Shown piece after piece: positions 8,571 to 18,027 of a stretch of 64,000 nt of DNA. Source of the stretch: Burkholderia sp. L27(2015). Its GTDB lineage: Bacteria > Pseudomonadota > Gammaproteobacteria > Burkholderiales > Burkholderiaceae. Both the position numbers and the translations under genes were made by a program. The first letter of the stretch is position 1. Each line of letters begins with the position of its first letter. Below the pieces are notes generated by a model. It had not been told where the DNA came from, ran no database searches, and worked only from the letters and a program-made list of their open reading frames with translations. The stretch is from assembly GCF_009765705.1 (NCBI RefSeq), contig NZ_LMUX01000021.1:289606-353605 (forward strand), given 5' to 3'.

Positions 8571-8827
8571 GAGGTCGCTCCGCAATAGGATGTTATGCGA
8601 GTCACGCGTAAAGCGTAATCCAACCATCAGGTAGCAAGCGGCGTTCCCGGCTCAAGCAGCGGCGCGCGAGACGTGGACCCTGGTGCTGTAAGGGACCGCC
8701 TTCCGCGATAGGGGTCGGCCTGCCGTGATTGCACGCATGGCGTCGAAACGTGTAAAACTATCTGTCCGACCCCGCCGATGCGCCCGGAACGTGGACGCAC
8801 TTTTAGAAGCCGACAGGAGGCTTATCG

Positions 8828-9817
8828 ATGCAGTACAAGAATCTCGGTCACACAGGTCTGAACGTATCCCGGCTTTGTCTGGGCACGATGACCTTTGGCC
8901 TGCAAACCGAACAACGTGTGGCGTTTGAAATCGTCGACAAGGCGGTCGAAGCCGGCGTGAATTTCATCGACACCGCAGACGTGTATCCACTCGGGGGCGA
9001 CCTCAAGAGCGTCGGGCGCACCGAGGAAATCCTCGGTGCCTGGCTCAAGGGCCGGCGCAGCCAATTCATCGTGGCCACCAAAGCCGTCGGCCAGATGGGC
9101 CCGCACCCATGGAATCAGGGCGCTTCGCGCAAACACCTGCTCGATGCCATCGACGCATCGCTGCAGCGCCTCGGTACCGATTATGTCGACCTGTACCAAT
9201 TGCACACCGACGACTCCACCACGCCGCTGGACGAAACCCTGGAAGCGCTGGACGTGATCGTGCGCTCAGGCCGCGCACGCTATATCGGCGTCTCTAATTT
9301 TCTGGCCTACCGGCTCGCCAAGGCGCTCGGCCGTGCCGACACCCTGCGCCTGACCCGTATGGTCTCGGTACAGCCGCGCTACAGCCTGCTGTTTCGCGAG
9401 ATCGAACGCGAACTGTTGCCGTTGGCCAAGGAAGAACATCTGGGCGTGATTTCCTACAATCCGCTGGCCGGTGGTTTGCTGACCGGCAAGCACAAGCTTA
9501 CGGCAACGCCGCCCGAAGGCCGTTTCACGCTGGGTAGCGCGGGTAGCCGGTATCAAAGCCGCTACTGGCACGAGCGCGAATTCGCCACCATCGAAGCGTT
9601 GCGCGGCGCGGCGCAAGAAGCCGGCGTGTCGCTCACCACGGCCTCGGTTGCCTGGGTGCTTGCCAACCCGGTAGTGACGTCGGCCATTCTCGGCGCGAGC
9701 CGTCCCGAGCAACTGACCGATACGCTTGCCGCCATCGATCTGCAATTGGACGCAGGGTTCAAATCGAAACTCGACGAACTCACGGCCGAATACCGCATGG
9801 GTGATGCGGTGCGCTAA
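8828..9817 (+). CDS. Aldo/keto reductase
   Basis: 329 residues, full-length AKR fold. Family features visible: GLNVSRLCLGTMTFG opening, catalytic Asp/Tyr in DTADVYP, Lys in ATKAVG, His in YQLHTDD and the IGVSNF strand. Such enzymes reduce aldehydes or ketones with NADPH in the cytoplasm. A strong AGGAGG sits eight bases before the ATG. Transcribed divergently from the alpha/beta hydrolase across about 260 bases; a functional link is possible but not shown. Substrate unknown. Confidence 0.9.
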   Translation: MQYKNLGHTGLNVSRLCLGTMTFGLQTEQRVAFEIVDKAVEAGVNFIDTADVYPLGGDLKSVGRTEEILGAWLKGRRSQFIVATKAVGQMGPHPWNQGASRKHLLDAIDASLQRLGTDYVDLYQLHTDDSTTPLDETLEALDVIVRSGRARYIGVSNFLAYRLAKALGRADTLRLTRMVSVQPRYSLLFREIERELLPLAKEEHLGVISYNPLAGGLLTGKHKLTATPPEGRFTLGSAGSRYQSRYWHEREFATIEALRGAAQEAGVSLTTASVAWVLANPVVTSAILGASRPEQLTDTLAAIDLQLDAGFKSKLDELTAEYRMGDAVR

Positions 9818-9862
9818 GCGCCGCGGTTAGCCGCCTCAGTTAGCCGCATCAGGCAGTAGCAT

Positions 9863-11014
9863 TCAGGCGCGGCTCTGGGCACAGTACGCCGCGCCCGATG
9901 CGATCAGCGCGGAGGCGCTCTCCCCCGTATAACCCGCATCGCGCAGCACACGCACGGTATCGTTGCCCGGCACGGGCAACGGCAGTTGCGACGCACGCAA
10001 GTGGGCAATGCCCGGGCCCGGCATCGGGCCGGCCGCTGTCGCGACGTACACGCCTTGCTCAAGGTTGTGCGCGTCGCGGCCCGCTTCCTCCATCGTCAGC
10101 ACCGGCGTGCAGCACGCATCCGACGCACCGAACACATTCGCCCAATGGCTTTGCGGATGCGCCTTGAACAAGCGCGCAATCGTCTCGGCAGTCGCGGGCC
10201 AGGTCGCGCGGTCCAACTGCGACGCCGGATCGACTGCCGCGCCGGCCCCGAGTTGGGTCAGGAAGATCGCGTAGAACGCGGGCTCGATCGCACCGACCGC
10301 CATAAAGCGGCCGTCGGACGTCGCGTACGTGCGATAGTACGGCGCCGCGCCGTCCAGGACATTATCGCCACGCTGTGCCGACCACTGCCCCGACGCCAAC
10401 AGGCTATACGGAAACGCCATCAAGCTCGCAGCACCACGCAGGATGCTGGTTTCGATCACGGTGCCGCGACCCGTGGCGCGCGCGTGCAGGCACCCTGCCA
10501 GCACACCGCTGACCAGTTGCAGGGCTGAGCCGTAATCGCCGACCAGGTTCAATGGCGGCAACGGCTGCTCTCGCGTACCGACCGTGCCGAGCACGCCTGC
10601 TGCGGCCAGGAAATTGATGTCGTGTCCGGCCCGCACGGATTGTTCGCCCGTAGCACCCCAACCGCTGACGCGCCCATAGACCAATGCGGGCTGGCGAGCC
10701 ATGCATTGCGCAGGCCCCAGGCCGAGCCGTTCCATCACGCCGGGACGAAAGCCCTCCAGCAGGATGTCGCTGCGCTCGATCAATTGCTGAGCAGCGGCCA
10801 AGCCGTCCGGATGTTTAAGATCCAGCACGATAGATCGCTTGCCGCGCGCGAGGAAATCGCATTCGGGCGGCACAGGCAGACCGAGATCGGACGCGGCCGG
10901 ACGATCGATGCGTATCACTTCCGCGCCCAGATCGGCGAGCGTCATGGCGCAAAAAGGAATGGGGCCGATGGCGGGCATTTCGACGACTCTCACGCCGCTC
11001 AGTAGGTCGGTCAT
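9863..11014 (-). CDS. CoA-transferase family III protein, alpha-methylacyl-CoA racemase-like
   Basis: 383 residues. CaiB/BaiF fold with the racemase-like GHDINFLAAAGVL segment (His base) and GDYGSALQLVSGVL (Asp), plus LEGFRPGVMERLGLG; closer to alpha-methylacyl-CoA racemase than to oxalate/formate CoA-transferases. It would interconvert 2-methylacyl-CoA stereoisomers or move CoA between acids. Start at the ATG on the complement of 11012-11014, preceded by an excellent AAGGAGG. Last gene of the minus-strand operon acyl-CoA dehydrogenase > TetR > this gene; a racemase would supply the stereoisomer the dehydrogenase needs. Confidence 0.88.
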   Translation of the reverse strand: MTDLLSGVRVVEMPAIGPIPFCAMTLADLGAEVIRIDRPAASDLGLPVPPECDFLARGKRSIVLDLKHPDGLAAAQQLIERSDILLEGFRPGVMERLGLGPAQCMARQPALVYGRVSGWGATGEQSVRAGHDINFLAAAGVLGTVGTREQPLPPLNLVGDYGSALQLVSGVLAGCLHARATGRGTVIETSILRGAASLMAFPYSLLASGQWSAQRGDNVLDGAAPYYRTYATSDGRFMAVGAIEPAFYAIFLTQLGAGAAVDPASQLDRATWPATAETIARLFKAHPQSHWANVFGASDACCTPVLTMEEAGRDAHNLEQGVYVATAAGPMPGPGIAHLRASQLPLPVPGNDTVRVLRDAGYTGESASALIASGAAYCAQSRA

Positions 11015-11103
11015 GCGCACCTCCTTGGTAGGTACAGACAGCGGGGTACAGGCGATGAGGTACAGACGGGACGATGACGGGATCGAGACGCCCCCCGTCA
11101 TCG

Positions 11104-11739
11104 TCAGGTCTGACCGCCTAGTAGACCACGAAGCACCAGCGTTGAGTAGCGTTCGGCCACCTCGTCCACCGAGGCTTGTCCCTTGTGAAACCACTCCAAG
11201 GTGCCGTTCATCGCGCCGATCAAAAAGAAGCGCGTGAGCCGCAACTCGTCGACGCTCACCGTCGTCCTCGGCACCAGACGGCTCAGTATCTCACCCCAAG
11301 CGCGTTCATATTCGTCGCGCACTTGCAGGTGGCCAGAACGCACTTCATGAGGCACTTGCCCAAAGATCCGTATGTTGGCCGAAGTGTAATCCTGTGACTC
11401 CAGCAACGCGCGTAAATGCGCTTTGACCGCCGTGCGAAAAACCCATTCGGGGTTGGCGTCCGGTCCGAGCGCCTCGATGGCCACGCGAACCTCGTGATAC
11501 ACGCGCTCGACACCAATACGCAGCACTTCAGCCACGATGGCGTCCTTGGAGGCGAAGTGATAATAGAGGCTGCCCGCCTTCATGCCACAGGCGGCAGCGA
11601 TGTCACGCAGCGATACGGCGGCGTAACCGTCGACCCGGAACAGCCGAGCCGCCGTATCTAGAATGGCGCGGCGCGACGCATTCGCGGGGCTGTCGGGAGC
11701 GTCGGCTGGCGACGCCGCATCGGTAGGAACACGAACCAT
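11104..11739 (-). CDS. TetR-family transcriptional regulator
   Basis: 211 residues. N-terminal helix-turn-helix (about 22-70: RRAILDTAARLF...SLRDIAAACGMKAGSLYYHFASKD) followed by a helical ligand domain with a TetR C-terminal region. It starts five bases after the acyl-CoA dehydrogenase stop, so it is co-transcribed with the enzyme genes it probably controls. By analogy with TetR regulators of acyl-CoA catabolism, an acyl-CoA ligand and a palindromic operator (candidate at 12948-12961) are inferred. Start chosen at MVRVPTD; a longer frame upstream lies inside the dehydrogenase gene. Confidence 0.9.
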   Translation of the reverse strand: MVRVPTDAASPADAPDSPANASRRAILDTAARLFRVDGYAAVSLRDIAAACGMKAGSLYYHFASKDAIVAEVLRIGVERVYHEVRVAIEALGPDANPEWVFRTAVKAHLRALLESQDYTSANIRIFGQVPHEVRSGHLQVRDEYERAWGEILSRLVPRTTVSVDELRLTRFFLIGAMNGTLEWFHKGQASVDEVAERYSTLVLRGLLGGQT

Positions 11740-11744
11740 AGTGA

Positions 11745-12923
11745 TCACACCATCCGCTTGGCAATTTCTTCGAGCATCACCTCGGTTGCGCCGCCCCCGA
11801 TCGACTGCACGCGCGCGTCGCGCACCATGCGCTCGATAGGGGCTTCGCGCATATAGCCAAAGCCACCGTGGAACTGCTGACACGCATACATCACTTCGTT
11901 GACCAGTTCACCGCACAACGCTTTGACCATCGACACCTCCGCCACCACCGAGTGCCCCTGCGTATCGCGCCAAGCTGTGTTGTAGAGCAACTGCCGCGCC
12001 GCCTCCACCTTGGCGAGCAGCATCGCGAGCTTTTGCCGGATCGCCTGCTTCTCCCAAAGCGTTTGACCGAAGGCCGTGCGTTGCGTGACATAGTCGAGCG
12101 TAATCTCGATGGCTTTGGAGGCTTCGCCTAAAGCCTGCGCGCCCAGCGTCAAGCGCTCGTTTTGCAAATTCCTGACCAGCGAATAGAAGCCCTTGTTTTC
12201 TTCGCCGAGCAGGTTTTCGACAGGCACGCGACAGTCTTCGAAAACCAGCTCCGCGGTGTCGGACGACAACCACCCCTGCTTGTGCAAAGGCCGCGCCACC
12301 GAAAAGCCGGGCATGCCTTTTTCGACAATGAACATCGAGATCGCGTGGTGCCCGCGGCCCGCGCCGCCGGTCTTGGCCGCAACGAAATAAACATCGCCAT
12401 GCACTCCATTGGTAATGAACATCTTCGCGCCGTTCAATACGTAATGGTCGCCGTCAAGGCGGGCCGTGGTACGCATGCCGGCCAAGTCGGAGCCCGCCCC
12501 CGCTTCGGTCATGGCCACGGCGGCAATCTTGCGTCCGGCCACCAGATCGGGCATCAGCCGATCCAACTGGGCGCGGCTGCCGGCGTGCTGCAAATGCGGC
12601 GACGCCATATCGGTATGCACCAGCACCGTAATCGCAAAGCCGCCGAACGACGACCTGCCGAGTTCCTCGGCCAGCACGACGGTGCCCAGTACATTCATCG
12701 CGGCTCCACCGTATTGTTCGGCTTGCCGTATCCCAAGGAAACCTTGATCGCCCATCTTGCGCAGCACCTCGCGCGGCACGAAACCGTCGCTCTCCCATTG
12801 CTGGGCAAACGGCTCGATTTCCTTCTCGACGAAACGTCGCAGCGCATCGCGCAGCATCGCGTGCTCTTCGCCGAAATATGGCGACGCTTGCACCAGTGGT
12901 GACGAAAACTGACCTGCGCCCAT
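11745..12923 (-). CDS. Acyl-CoA dehydrogenase
   Basis: 392 residues, FAD enzyme catalysing alpha,beta-desaturation of acyl-CoA with ETF as electron acceptor. Visible motifs: MTEAGAGSDLAGMRT (FAD/substrate), MFITNG, the RTAFGQ region and the C-terminal GGFGYMREAPIER. At the usual catalytic-Glu site near the C-terminus the sequence reads IGGGATE, so the base is probably elsewhere, as in isovaleryl- and long-chain-type enzymes. GGGAG precedes the ATG. First gene of an operon with a TetR regulator and a racemase-like protein; branched or medium-chain acyl-CoA is a reasonable substrate guess. Confidence 0.92.
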   Translation of the reverse strand: MGAGQFSSPLVQASPYFGEEHAMLRDALRRFVEKEIEPFAQQWESDGFVPREVLRKMGDQGFLGIRQAEQYGGAAMNVLGTVVLAEELGRSSFGGFAITVLVHTDMASPHLQHAGSRAQLDRLMPDLVAGRKIAAVAMTEAGAGSDLAGMRTTARLDGDHYVLNGAKMFITNGVHGDVYFVAAKTGGAGRGHHAISMFIVEKGMPGFSVARPLHKQGWLSSDTAELVFEDCRVPVENLLGEENKGFYSLVRNLQNERLTLGAQALGEASKAIEITLDYVTQRTAFGQTLWEKQAIRQKLAMLLAKVEAARQLLYNTAWRDTQGHSVVAEVSMVKALCGELVNEVMYACQQFHGGFGYMREAPIERMVRDARVQSIGGGATEVMLEEIAKRMV

Positions 12924-12947
12924 CGGCTTTCTCCCTGACTTGACGAT

Positions 12948-12961
12948 CTAACGAACGTTAG
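12948..12961. promoter_or_regulatory. Perfect palindrome CTAACG-AA-CGTTAG, likely TetR operator
   Basis: Two perfect 6-bp half-sites separated by two bases lie 25 bp before the acyl-CoA dehydrogenase start, in the region shared with the divergent acyl-CoA synthetase. Size and symmetry fit TetR-family operators of fatty-acid catabolism regulators. That the operon's own TetR protein binds here is inferred from position. Confidence 0.6.
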
Positions 12962-13212
12962 GTAGATTCTTCCACAGCATGGCTCCCGGTGCAATAACAA
13001 GACGAGCTCGCTGATGCAGCGCCACGCAGCGGCCTGCGTGCAGAGCTGCCCTGCAGAGCGCCCGGGTGAACATGTCCCCGCAGTACCACCCGGCACCGCC
13101 CTCGGGTAATGACGCATTCGGCGCAGGCAAGCGGTGGTGTACGCTGCATGCTCAATGCCTGCTTTGGGGCATCCCGATCGATCTGTCCTTGAAGTCAGAC
13201 GTAGGAGACAAG

Positions 13213-15183
13213 ATGTCAGCTACCGATACGCTTAGCGCTTTGCTGATGGAAGCCGTCGTCCCGCTGCCCGAACGTTGGCGGGTTCCCGAACAGGCAGCGT
13301 TGCTCGCGCAAGCGCGTCGAATCGAACAAGCGGGTGGCCCCGACGCCTACTGGGAATGGGTAGCCAATAAATTTCGCTGGACCCGCAAATGGGACAGCGT
13401 GCGCAGCGGCGACTTTCCCGCGTTCAAATATTTCTCGGGCGGTACGCTCAATGTCTGCGACAACTGCGTAGACCGCCACGCCGAAGACCCCGAACGCGCC
13501 GACAAGCCGGCCATCATCTGGGAAGGCGAGCCTGGCGACACCGTCACGCTGACCTATGCGCAGTTGCGCACCGCGGTGGCCCGCTTCGCCAATGGCTTGC
13601 GCTCGCTGGGTGTTGTACAGGGCGACGTGGTCGCCATCTATCTGCCTAACCTGCCCGAAGCATTCATCGCCATACAGGCGTGCAACCGGATCGGCGCGAT
13701 TTACACCGTGCTGTTCGCCGGATTCTCCGCCGACGCTGCGGCGCTCAGGCTGCAGACCTCGCGCGCCAAGGTGCTGGTCACGGCCGATGCGAGCTATCGT
13801 CGCGGCAAGCGCGTCCCCTTGCTGGACAACGCGCGCCGCGCCCGCGCCAACGCCGCTAGTTTGGAGGCCGTGGTGGTGGTCGACCGTACCGGATCCGCGC
13901 CGACGCTGCAGGCCGGTGAGTTCGGTTATACCGAACTGGTGGCAGCGCAATCGGACGATAGTCCGTGCGTGCCGCTCGAGGCTAATGCCGAGTCGTTCCT
14001 GATCTTTACCAGCGGCACGGAGTCCAAGCCCAAAGGCGTGGTGCATAGCGTCGCCGGGTTCCTGTTGGGCACCTGGGCCAACGTGCAATGGCAGGTCGGC
14101 CCAACCCGCGACGACGTGTACTGGTGCGCAGCCGATGTCGGCTGGCTCACGTTTCCGATCCAGGCCGTGATCGGCGGCCTCGCCCACGGCGCCACGCTGG
14201 TCTGTTTCGAAGGTGCGCTCGACACGCCGAGCAAGGAGCGCTTCTATCAGATCGCCAATAAACACAAGGTCACGAAAATCCTGATCGCCCCGACTGCGCT
14301 GCGTATGTTGCGCTCGCTGGGCGACGATGTCGCGCGCGACCATCGTATCGAAAGCCTGCGCTTGATCACCACGCAAGGCGAGCCGCTCGACCCCGAGACC
14401 TTCCACTGGACTTCGGCCCATCTCGGCGACCAGTTGCCCATCGTCAACGCGTATGGGCAGACCGAAACCGGGTCGACCTGGACGTATCCGGTGTACGGCG
14501 TCGACGACGTGAAGGCCGGCTCGTGCGGCACGCCCGTGCCGGGCCACGCGTACCAGATCCTCATGGAGGACGGCTCGGTCGCGCCGGTCGGCGTAAAAGG
14601 CGCGTTGGTGTTGAGCTCACCGTTCCCGACACTGGCGCGCACCGTGTGGGATAACCACGAGCGTTATCTCACTACCTACTTCGAGCGCTTTCCGGGTTTC
14701 TACAACACCTCGGACGAGGCCGTGGTCGATAACGACGGACATTTGTGGGTATTGGGCCGCGGCGACGACGTCATCAACGTGGCCGCACACCGCCTGAGCA
14801 CCATGGAGATCGAATCGGTGGTGGCCTCGCAACCGGGCGTGGCCGATGCTGCCGTGGTCGGCATTAACGACGCGATCAAGGGCACCGTGCCGGTCGCCTT
14901 CATCACCTTGATGGCGGGTGCCAACGCCGACGAAATCGCGACACGCGTATGCGACGCCGTGAGCCACGCGATCGGCTCAATTGCGCGGCTCGAACAAGTA
15001 TTCGTGTGCACCGCTTTGCCGAAAACCCGAGCGGGAAAAACCGTACGCCGGCTACTGCGGGAGATCGCCGAAACGGGCACGGCCAACGGCGACCTGACCG
15101 GACTCGAGGACGTCGACATTGTCGGGAATCTGATTCGGGAGGTGGTCAAGACCAAGGCGCAATCCAACGCGCGGCGTATGTAG
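13213..15183 (+). CDS. Acyl-CoA synthetase, acetyl/propionyl-CoA synthetase-like (AMP-forming)
   Basis: 656 residues, close to Acs/PrpE length. Contains the Acs-type N-terminal cap (WEWVANKFRWTRKWD), LTYAQLR, the P-loop as FTSGTESKPKGVVHS (ES replacing the usual TG), AYGQTETGSTW, LWVLGRGDDVINVAAHRLST and C-terminal PKTRAGKTVRRLLRE with the catalytic, acetylatable Lys. It activates a carboxylic acid with ATP and CoA. Start at ATG 13213 with AGGAG upstream; an upstream in-frame extension to 13066 has no support. Divergent from the dehydrogenase operon and followed by a monocarboxylate transporter, suggesting uptake, activation and oxidation of one substrate class. Confidence 0.9.
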   Translation: MSATDTLSALLMEAVVPLPERWRVPEQAALLAQARRIEQAGGPDAYWEWVANKFRWTRKWDSVRSGDFPAFKYFSGGTLNVCDNCVDRHAEDPERADKPAIIWEGEPGDTVTLTYAQLRTAVARFANGLRSLGVVQGDVVAIYLPNLPEAFIAIQACNRIGAIYTVLFAGFSADAAALRLQTSRAKVLVTADASYRRGKRVPLLDNARRARANAASLEAVVVVDRTGSAPTLQAGEFGYTELVAAQSDDSPCVPLEANAESFLIFTSGTESKPKGVVHSVAGFLLGTWANVQWQVGPTRDDVYWCAADVGWLTFPIQAVIGGLAHGATLVCFEGALDTPSKERFYQIANKHKVTKILIAPTALRMLRSLGDDVARDHRIESLRLITTQGEPLDPETFHWTSAHLGDQLPIVNAYGQTETGSTWTYPVYGVDDVKAGSCGTPVPGHAYQILMEDGSVAPVGVKGALVLSSPFPTLARTVWDNHERYLTTYFERFPGFYNTSDEAVVDNDGHLWVLGRGDDVINVAAHRLSTMEIESVVASQPGVADAAVVGINDAIKGTVPVAFITLMAGANADEIATRVCDAVSHAIGSIARLEQVFVCTALPKTRAGKTVRRLLREIAETGTANGDLTGLEDVDIVGNLIREVVKTKAQSNARRM

Positions 15184-15542
15184 CGCTGCTTATGTAGCCG
15201 CTTTTGTAGCGGCCTGCCCGGATAGGCTATGCAGCATTGGTCGCAGGGTGTGGCTAAAATGGGCTCCTCGGCATGCCGCCTAGGCCGCTCCCGTCTGCTC
15301 TCGTCGGCATGTCGAGCGCATCACGCAAACATTACACTTTGCCTTCATTTACTCGGGCAAACGCGTGACGCCGTCCGTTTTTTTGCAAAAGTGTCGGCGC
15401 GGGAGCACGTTTTAACAACGAGCGCTTTACCTGACGTACACTCGCGGCTAGATGCCAATCGGCACTAGAAAAATATCCGACGAACCGGACACGACCAGAC
15501 GCTAACAGACACTTAATGTGCAGCGCAGTACTAGGAGAGAAA
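15184..15542 (+). other. Intergenic region before the MFS carboxylate transporter
   Basis: About 360 bases with no gene. Directly after the synthetase stop, GCCGCT (15197-15202) and AGCGGC (15208-15213) form a short hairpin without a U-tract, at best a weak terminator. The rest presumably carries the transporter promoter, but no convincing -35/-10 pair was found. Confidence 0.35.
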
Positions 15543-16766
15543 ATGAAGTGGACCAGTGAACAAAAACACGCGACGCTTGCCGCCTACTTAGGGTGGACAC
15601 TCGACGCCTTCGATTTCTTCTTGATGGTGTTCATTTTCAAGGACATCGCCAATGAGTTTGGCGTCAAGATCTCCGACGTCAGCGTTGCGGTGGTGCTAAC
15701 GCTGGCCATGCGGCCAGTTGGCGCATTGATCTTCGGGCGGCTTGCCGACAAGTTCGGGCGCCGGCCGACCATGATGGTCAACATCCTGCTGTATTCGGTC
15801 CTCGAACTGGCTTCCGGCTTCGCCCCCAGCTTGATGGCCTTGCTGATTCTGCGCGCGCTGTTCGGCATCGCGATGGGCGGCGAATGGGGTGTGGGGTCCG
15901 CACTGGTCATGGAAACCATTCCGCCGAAATCGCGGGGCCTCGTATCCGGTCTGCTGCAGGCCGGCTACCCGAGCGGCTTTTTGCTCGCCTCGGTGGTGTT
16001 CGGGCTGTTCTACCAATACATCGGCTGGCGTGGCATGTTCATGGTCGGCGTGCTGCCGGCCTTGCTGGTGCTGTACATCCGCCGCAACGTGACCGAGTCG
16101 CCGGCCTGGAAGGAAATGTCCAAGCGCCCCCGCCCCGGCCTGATCAAGACCCTGGGCGCCAACCTCAAGTTGTCGATCTACGCGATCGTGCTGATGACCG
16201 CGTTCAACTTCTTCAGCCACGGCACCCAGGATATCTACCCGACGTTCCTGCGTGAGCAACACCACTTCGACCCGCATACCGTATCGCTGATCGCTATCGT
16301 GCTCAATATCGGCGCGATCATTGGCGGGCTGGCTTTCGGTGCGTTTTCGGAGCGTATCGGCCGCAGGAAAGCCATCATGATTGCGGCTCTCATCGCGCTG
16401 CCGGTGCTGCCGCTGTGGGCCTTCTCGTCGGGCGCCGTAGCGCTTGCAGCAGGCGCGTTCCTGATGCAGATTTCGGTGCAAGGTGCATGGGGCATTATCC
16501 CGGTCCACCTGAACGAAATTTCTCCCGATGAAATTCGTGCGACCTTCCCCGGTCTCGTTTATCAATTGGGTAACCTGTTTGCCGCCGTCAATCTTTATAT
16601 GCAGACGAAGATTGCCGCTGCCAACGGCGACAACTACGGCCTGGCAATGGCCTTGGTTGCGGGCGTGGTCGCGATCGTCATCGCAGTCTTGATCATGTTC
16701 GGGCGCGAACGACGCGGCATCGACATGACGCAATCGGCTCGCGAGGTGGCGGCCTCCAGCAGCTAA
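15543..16766 (+). CDS. MFS transporter, SHS (lactate/sialate:H+ symporter) type
   Basis: 407 residues with about 12 membrane segments. The opening GWTLDAFDFFLMVFIFKDIANEFG and the loop GRLADKFGRRPTMM are typical of bacterial SHS-family proton symporters for lactate, pyruvate and related monocarboxylates. TAGGAGAG lies just before ATG 15543; a start nine codons upstream is less likely. A strong terminator follows at 16788. Downstream of an acyl-CoA synthetase, so it may import that enzyme's substrate; the exact carboxylate is not known. Confidence 0.88.
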   Translation: MKWTSEQKHATLAAYLGWTLDAFDFFLMVFIFKDIANEFGVKISDVSVAVVLTLAMRPVGALIFGRLADKFGRRPTMMVNILLYSVLELASGFAPSLMALLILRALFGIAMGGEWGVGSALVMETIPPKSRGLVSGLLQAGYPSGFLLASVVFGLFYQYIGWRGMFMVGVLPALLVLYIRRNVTESPAWKEMSKRPRPGLIKTLGANLKLSIYAIVLMTAFNFFSHGTQDIYPTFLREQHHFDPHTVSLIAIVLNIGAIIGGLAFGAFSERIGRRKAIMIAALIALPVLPLWAFSSGAVALAAGAFLMQISVQGAWGIIPVHLNEISPDEIRATFPGLVYQLGNLFAAVNLYMQTKIAAANGDNYGLAMALVAGVVAIVIAVLIMFGRERRGIDMTQSAREVAASSS

Positions 16767-16787
16767 CACGCTGCCAGTCGGTCAAGC

Positions 16788-16818
16788 AAAACGGCGCTCG
16801 ATGAGCGCCGTTTTTTTT
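16788..16818 (+). terminator. Rho-independent terminator after the MFS gene (probably bidirectional)
   Basis: AAAACGGCGCTC (16788-16799), loop GAT, GAGCGCCGTTTT with eight Ts to 16818: a 12-bp perfect stem with a U-tract. On the minus strand the same stem ends in TTTTGCTTG, so it can also terminate the convergent cupin gene. Confidence 0.92.
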
Positions 16819-16886
16819 ATCCTTTTGTCAGCGGCCGGACGGTAGAAGCCAGACCGGCGTAGCCCTATCAAGCAAACATTCGCCTA

Positions 16887-17351
16887 TCAGGGCACCATTT
16901 GCATATCGCCCGGGCCTTGCGGCGGCAGCTTGATCGAGAGCACTTTGAATTCGCCGCTGGTCGGTACCGAACCCGCATGCGCGGTCCCCTTGGGAATAAT
17001 GATCAGGTCGCCGGGATGAATCTGGCGTTGCTGGTTACCGAGCCAGAAGGTGCCGGTGCCCGAGATCACATATTGGATTTCGTCCGAGCCCATGTGCGTG
17101 TGCTTGGGCACATTGCCCGACTGCACCGCCACGGTGCCGCTGGGCGTCACGACCAGGCCTTTGGAGCGCAGCGTGCCCATGTTCGGAACCTGCGCGCCGA
17201 TGTCGGCGTCGGTCAATGCAGCGAGGTCGATGATCTGGGCCGTCAGTGCAGTGGCAGGTGCCTGCGCTTGAGCGGGCGTGCTCAGATGAGAGGCAAACAG
17301 ACCGGCCGCGAAGGCGGCGGGAATGGCGGCAAGATACACATAGCGGTTCAT
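16887..17351 (-). CDS. Secreted cupin-domain protein
   Basis: 154 residues: signal peptide (about 1-30, ending TPAQAQ) then a single cupin barrel (about 65-145) with the HTHMGSDEIQYVISGTG and PGDLIIIPKGTAHAG motifs carrying the metal-binding His/Glu residues. Periplasmic location is inferred from the signal peptide. Small single-domain cupins bind a metal and may be dioxygenases, isomerases or ligand sensors; no specific function can be given. AAGGA precedes the ATG by eight bases. Confidence 0.85.
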   Translation of the reverse strand: MNRYVYLAAIPAAFAAGLFASHLSTPAQAQAPATALTAQIIDLAALTDADIGAQVPNMGTLRSKGLVVTPSGTVAVQSGNVPKHTHMGSDEIQYVISGTGTFWLGNQQRQIHPGDLIIIPKGTAHAGSVPTSGEFKVLSIKLPPQGPGDMQMVP

Positions 17352-17772
17352 GTTGTTTTCCTTTTAGTTGAGATACCGGTGCGGCTTGATCCAGCAGGGA
17401 TAGACCCAAGGTGGATAGTCACAGCGCATCGATAGCCCGATTTTGTCCCCGCTCGATTGTCGCACTATTCGCCACCCCCAAAGATCGGGGGAACACCTGA
17501 GTAAACATCGGTAACCGTCTCCCGCCCACTGCTACACGCTGCCCGTATTGGTCGATAGCGCCCGGCTCTGCTGGAGGTCTGCTGTCCGGGAAGCTTCGGG
17601 GAAGCTTTTGCACGAGCCATAGCGGCGATGGCGGCGCGAAGCTTAAGCCGTGTTTAAGTGTTCGAATGCGATACTCCACGCAATGTTTTTCGCATGCGGC
17701 TCCAAGCTAGCCCACAGTCCCGCGATACGTCGAACGATCGCATCGTATTTGGCATAACCGGTAGAGGTATCG
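17352..17772. other. Intergenic region, 421 bases
   Basis: Divergent space between the cupin gene and a small plus-strand gene. It contains a short CCCCC/GGGGG hairpin (around 17475-17492) and a repeated GGGAAGCTT motif (around 17588-17608). No coding frame with a ribosome site or plausible composition was found. Confidence 0.35.
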
Positions 17773-17976
17773 ATGAAAAAATTCTTTTCGCCTCACGAAC
17801 TGGCCACGCTTGTTTTATTGTTGTCCGCGCCTACCCAGGTCTCGCTCAACAGCCCCGATTTAATCGCTTTGCAACAGGATCAATTGGTGGAAATGGTGGC
17901 CGTTGGCGACAGCAACATTGCGCGCGTGACACCGGATGGCGTCAGAGTATTGCGGCAACTGGGTATGGTGGGTTGA
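17773..17976 (+). CDS. Small conserved-looking protein, 67 residues
   Basis: Starts MKKFFSPHELATLVLLL, an amphipathic to hydrophobic N-terminal helix, then a short acidic segment, VAVGDSNIARVTPDGVRVLRQLGMV, reminiscent of a small winged-helix or mini regulator tail. TAGAGGT precedes the ATG. I do not recognise a named family. Composition, ribosome site and the absence of a better overlapping frame support a real gene. Its 3' side is a block of strong inverted repeats (18028-18143). Confidence 0.55.
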   Translation: MKKFFSPHELATLVLLLSAPTQVSLNSPDLIALQQDQLVEMVAVGDSNIARVTPDGVRVLRQLGMVG

Positions 17977-18027
17977 TCGGTTTATCGACAGCATTGTGTC
18001 GCGACCGATCGGCGGCAGTTGCTAACA

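Noticed and set aside
13216-14547. A 443-codon minus-strand frame
   Set aside because: Antisense to the acyl-CoA synthetase; no protein-like motifs.
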